Shown here piece after piece: positions 5,425-5,671 of a stretch of 5,671 nucleotides of DNA; position 1 is the first letter of the stretch; the number at the start of each line of letters is the position of its first letter. The stretch covers positions 6,375-12,045 of the forward strand of contig PMHI01000699.1 in assembly GCA_003156615.1 (NCBI GenBank), read 5' to 3'. Below the pieces are notes generated by a model. That model was given only the letters and a program-made list of their open reading frames with translations, had not been told where the DNA came from and made no database searches. The translations under genes were made by a program, and so were the position numbers. This DNA is from Acidobacteriaceae bacterium. GTDB taxonomy: Bacteria; Acidobacteriota; Terriglobia; Terriglobales; SbA1.

Positions 5425-5671
5425 ATAAACATTGTCACATTGATATGGTATCTCCGCAAATTCCCGGAAGATCCGGTGGAGCCCTGATTGGAACGCAGCG
5501 GCAGCGGCACCGGAAGCCGCAGTAGCGGCAGGAGCTCAAGCAGGAGCCGCCGCCGAACTGTCCTGGGACTGCGGCAGTTCTCCTCGTTATCTGACGATTG
5601 TCCACGGTCTGGCAGGAAACGGCGACTTTCTCGATATGCCGCCGCCGCCATTGCTCAGAGGAAGGCTGCCG
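5425..5671. other. GC-rich low-complexity region without a supported gene
   Basis: The stretch is rich in GCGGCA, GCCGCC and GGAGC motifs. On the plus strand a frame is open from about 5444 to the edge and would read Ala-rich, but it has no start codon until an ATG at 5636. On the minus strand one frame enters from the right edge and ends at a TAA at 5587-5589 after about 27 codons (ending PWTIVR); this could be the last part of a gene outside the window. An 86-codon minus-strand frame overlapping the FKBP start is Arg/Leu-rich and resembles no family. The GAACTG/CAGTTC arms (about 5558-5583) could form a hairpin. The FKBP promoter should lie at the left end of this region. Confidence 0.4.

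Noticed and set aside
5391..5651. Minus-strand frame of 86 codons overlapping the FKBP start
   Set aside because: It shares DNA with the FKBP signal peptide in another frame, is Arg/Leu/Ser-rich low complexity, and has no ribosome binding site or family resemblance.

Overview
The window is ordinary bacterial chromosome. All recognisable genes lie on the minus strand, so transcription runs from the right end to the left. From right to left these are an exported FKBP-type peptidyl-prolyl isomerase, a YggX-type iron-traffic protein, a roughly 570-base gap with repeats and a dead transposase fragment, coaD, a PLP-dependent aspartate-type aminotransferase, manA, and a manC cut by the left edge. 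The moderately high GC content, the TTG start of coaD, the small YggX and FKBP neighbours, the IS481-like remnant and the style of the intergenic hairpin repeats suggest an Acidobacteriota-like organism. That placement is an impression from gene style, not a demonstrated identification.

Region 1-1775 carries manA followed by manC. Together they take fructose-6-phosphate to mannose-6-phosphate and supply GDP-mannose from mannose-1-phosphate, with only the phosphomannomutase step not seen here. The two genes are separated by 3 to 18 bases and are surely co-transcribed. A 95-base gap upstream of manA contains a perfect 14-base palindrome followed by a short T run, which is a plausible terminator for the aminotransferase unit or a leader hairpin of manA.

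Region 1871-3630 carries coaD and the aminotransferase. Their reading frames overlap by four bases (ATGA), so they form a translationally coupled pair. A fairly good sigma-70-like promoter lies about 34 bases upstream of the TTG start of coaD.

Region 3631-4201 has no intact gene. It contains an inverted repeat around the coaD promoter, a pair of small GC-rich hairpins, a 20-base imperfect direct repeat and the N-terminal 37 codons of an IS481/IS3-like transposase. It reads as an old insertion and repeat landing zone.

Region 4202-5424 carries yggX and the FKBP isomerase, separated by about 120 bases that contain a 9-base-pair stem-loop and a 13-base dyad just upstream of yggX. The last 247 bases are GC-rich and low in complexity; no gene in them can be supported, except perhaps the last codons of an unseen minus-strand gene.

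No convincing previously undescribed system was found. The most useful second looks are the yggX leader dyad, the intergenic repeat cluster at 3672-3895 and the hairpin before manA.
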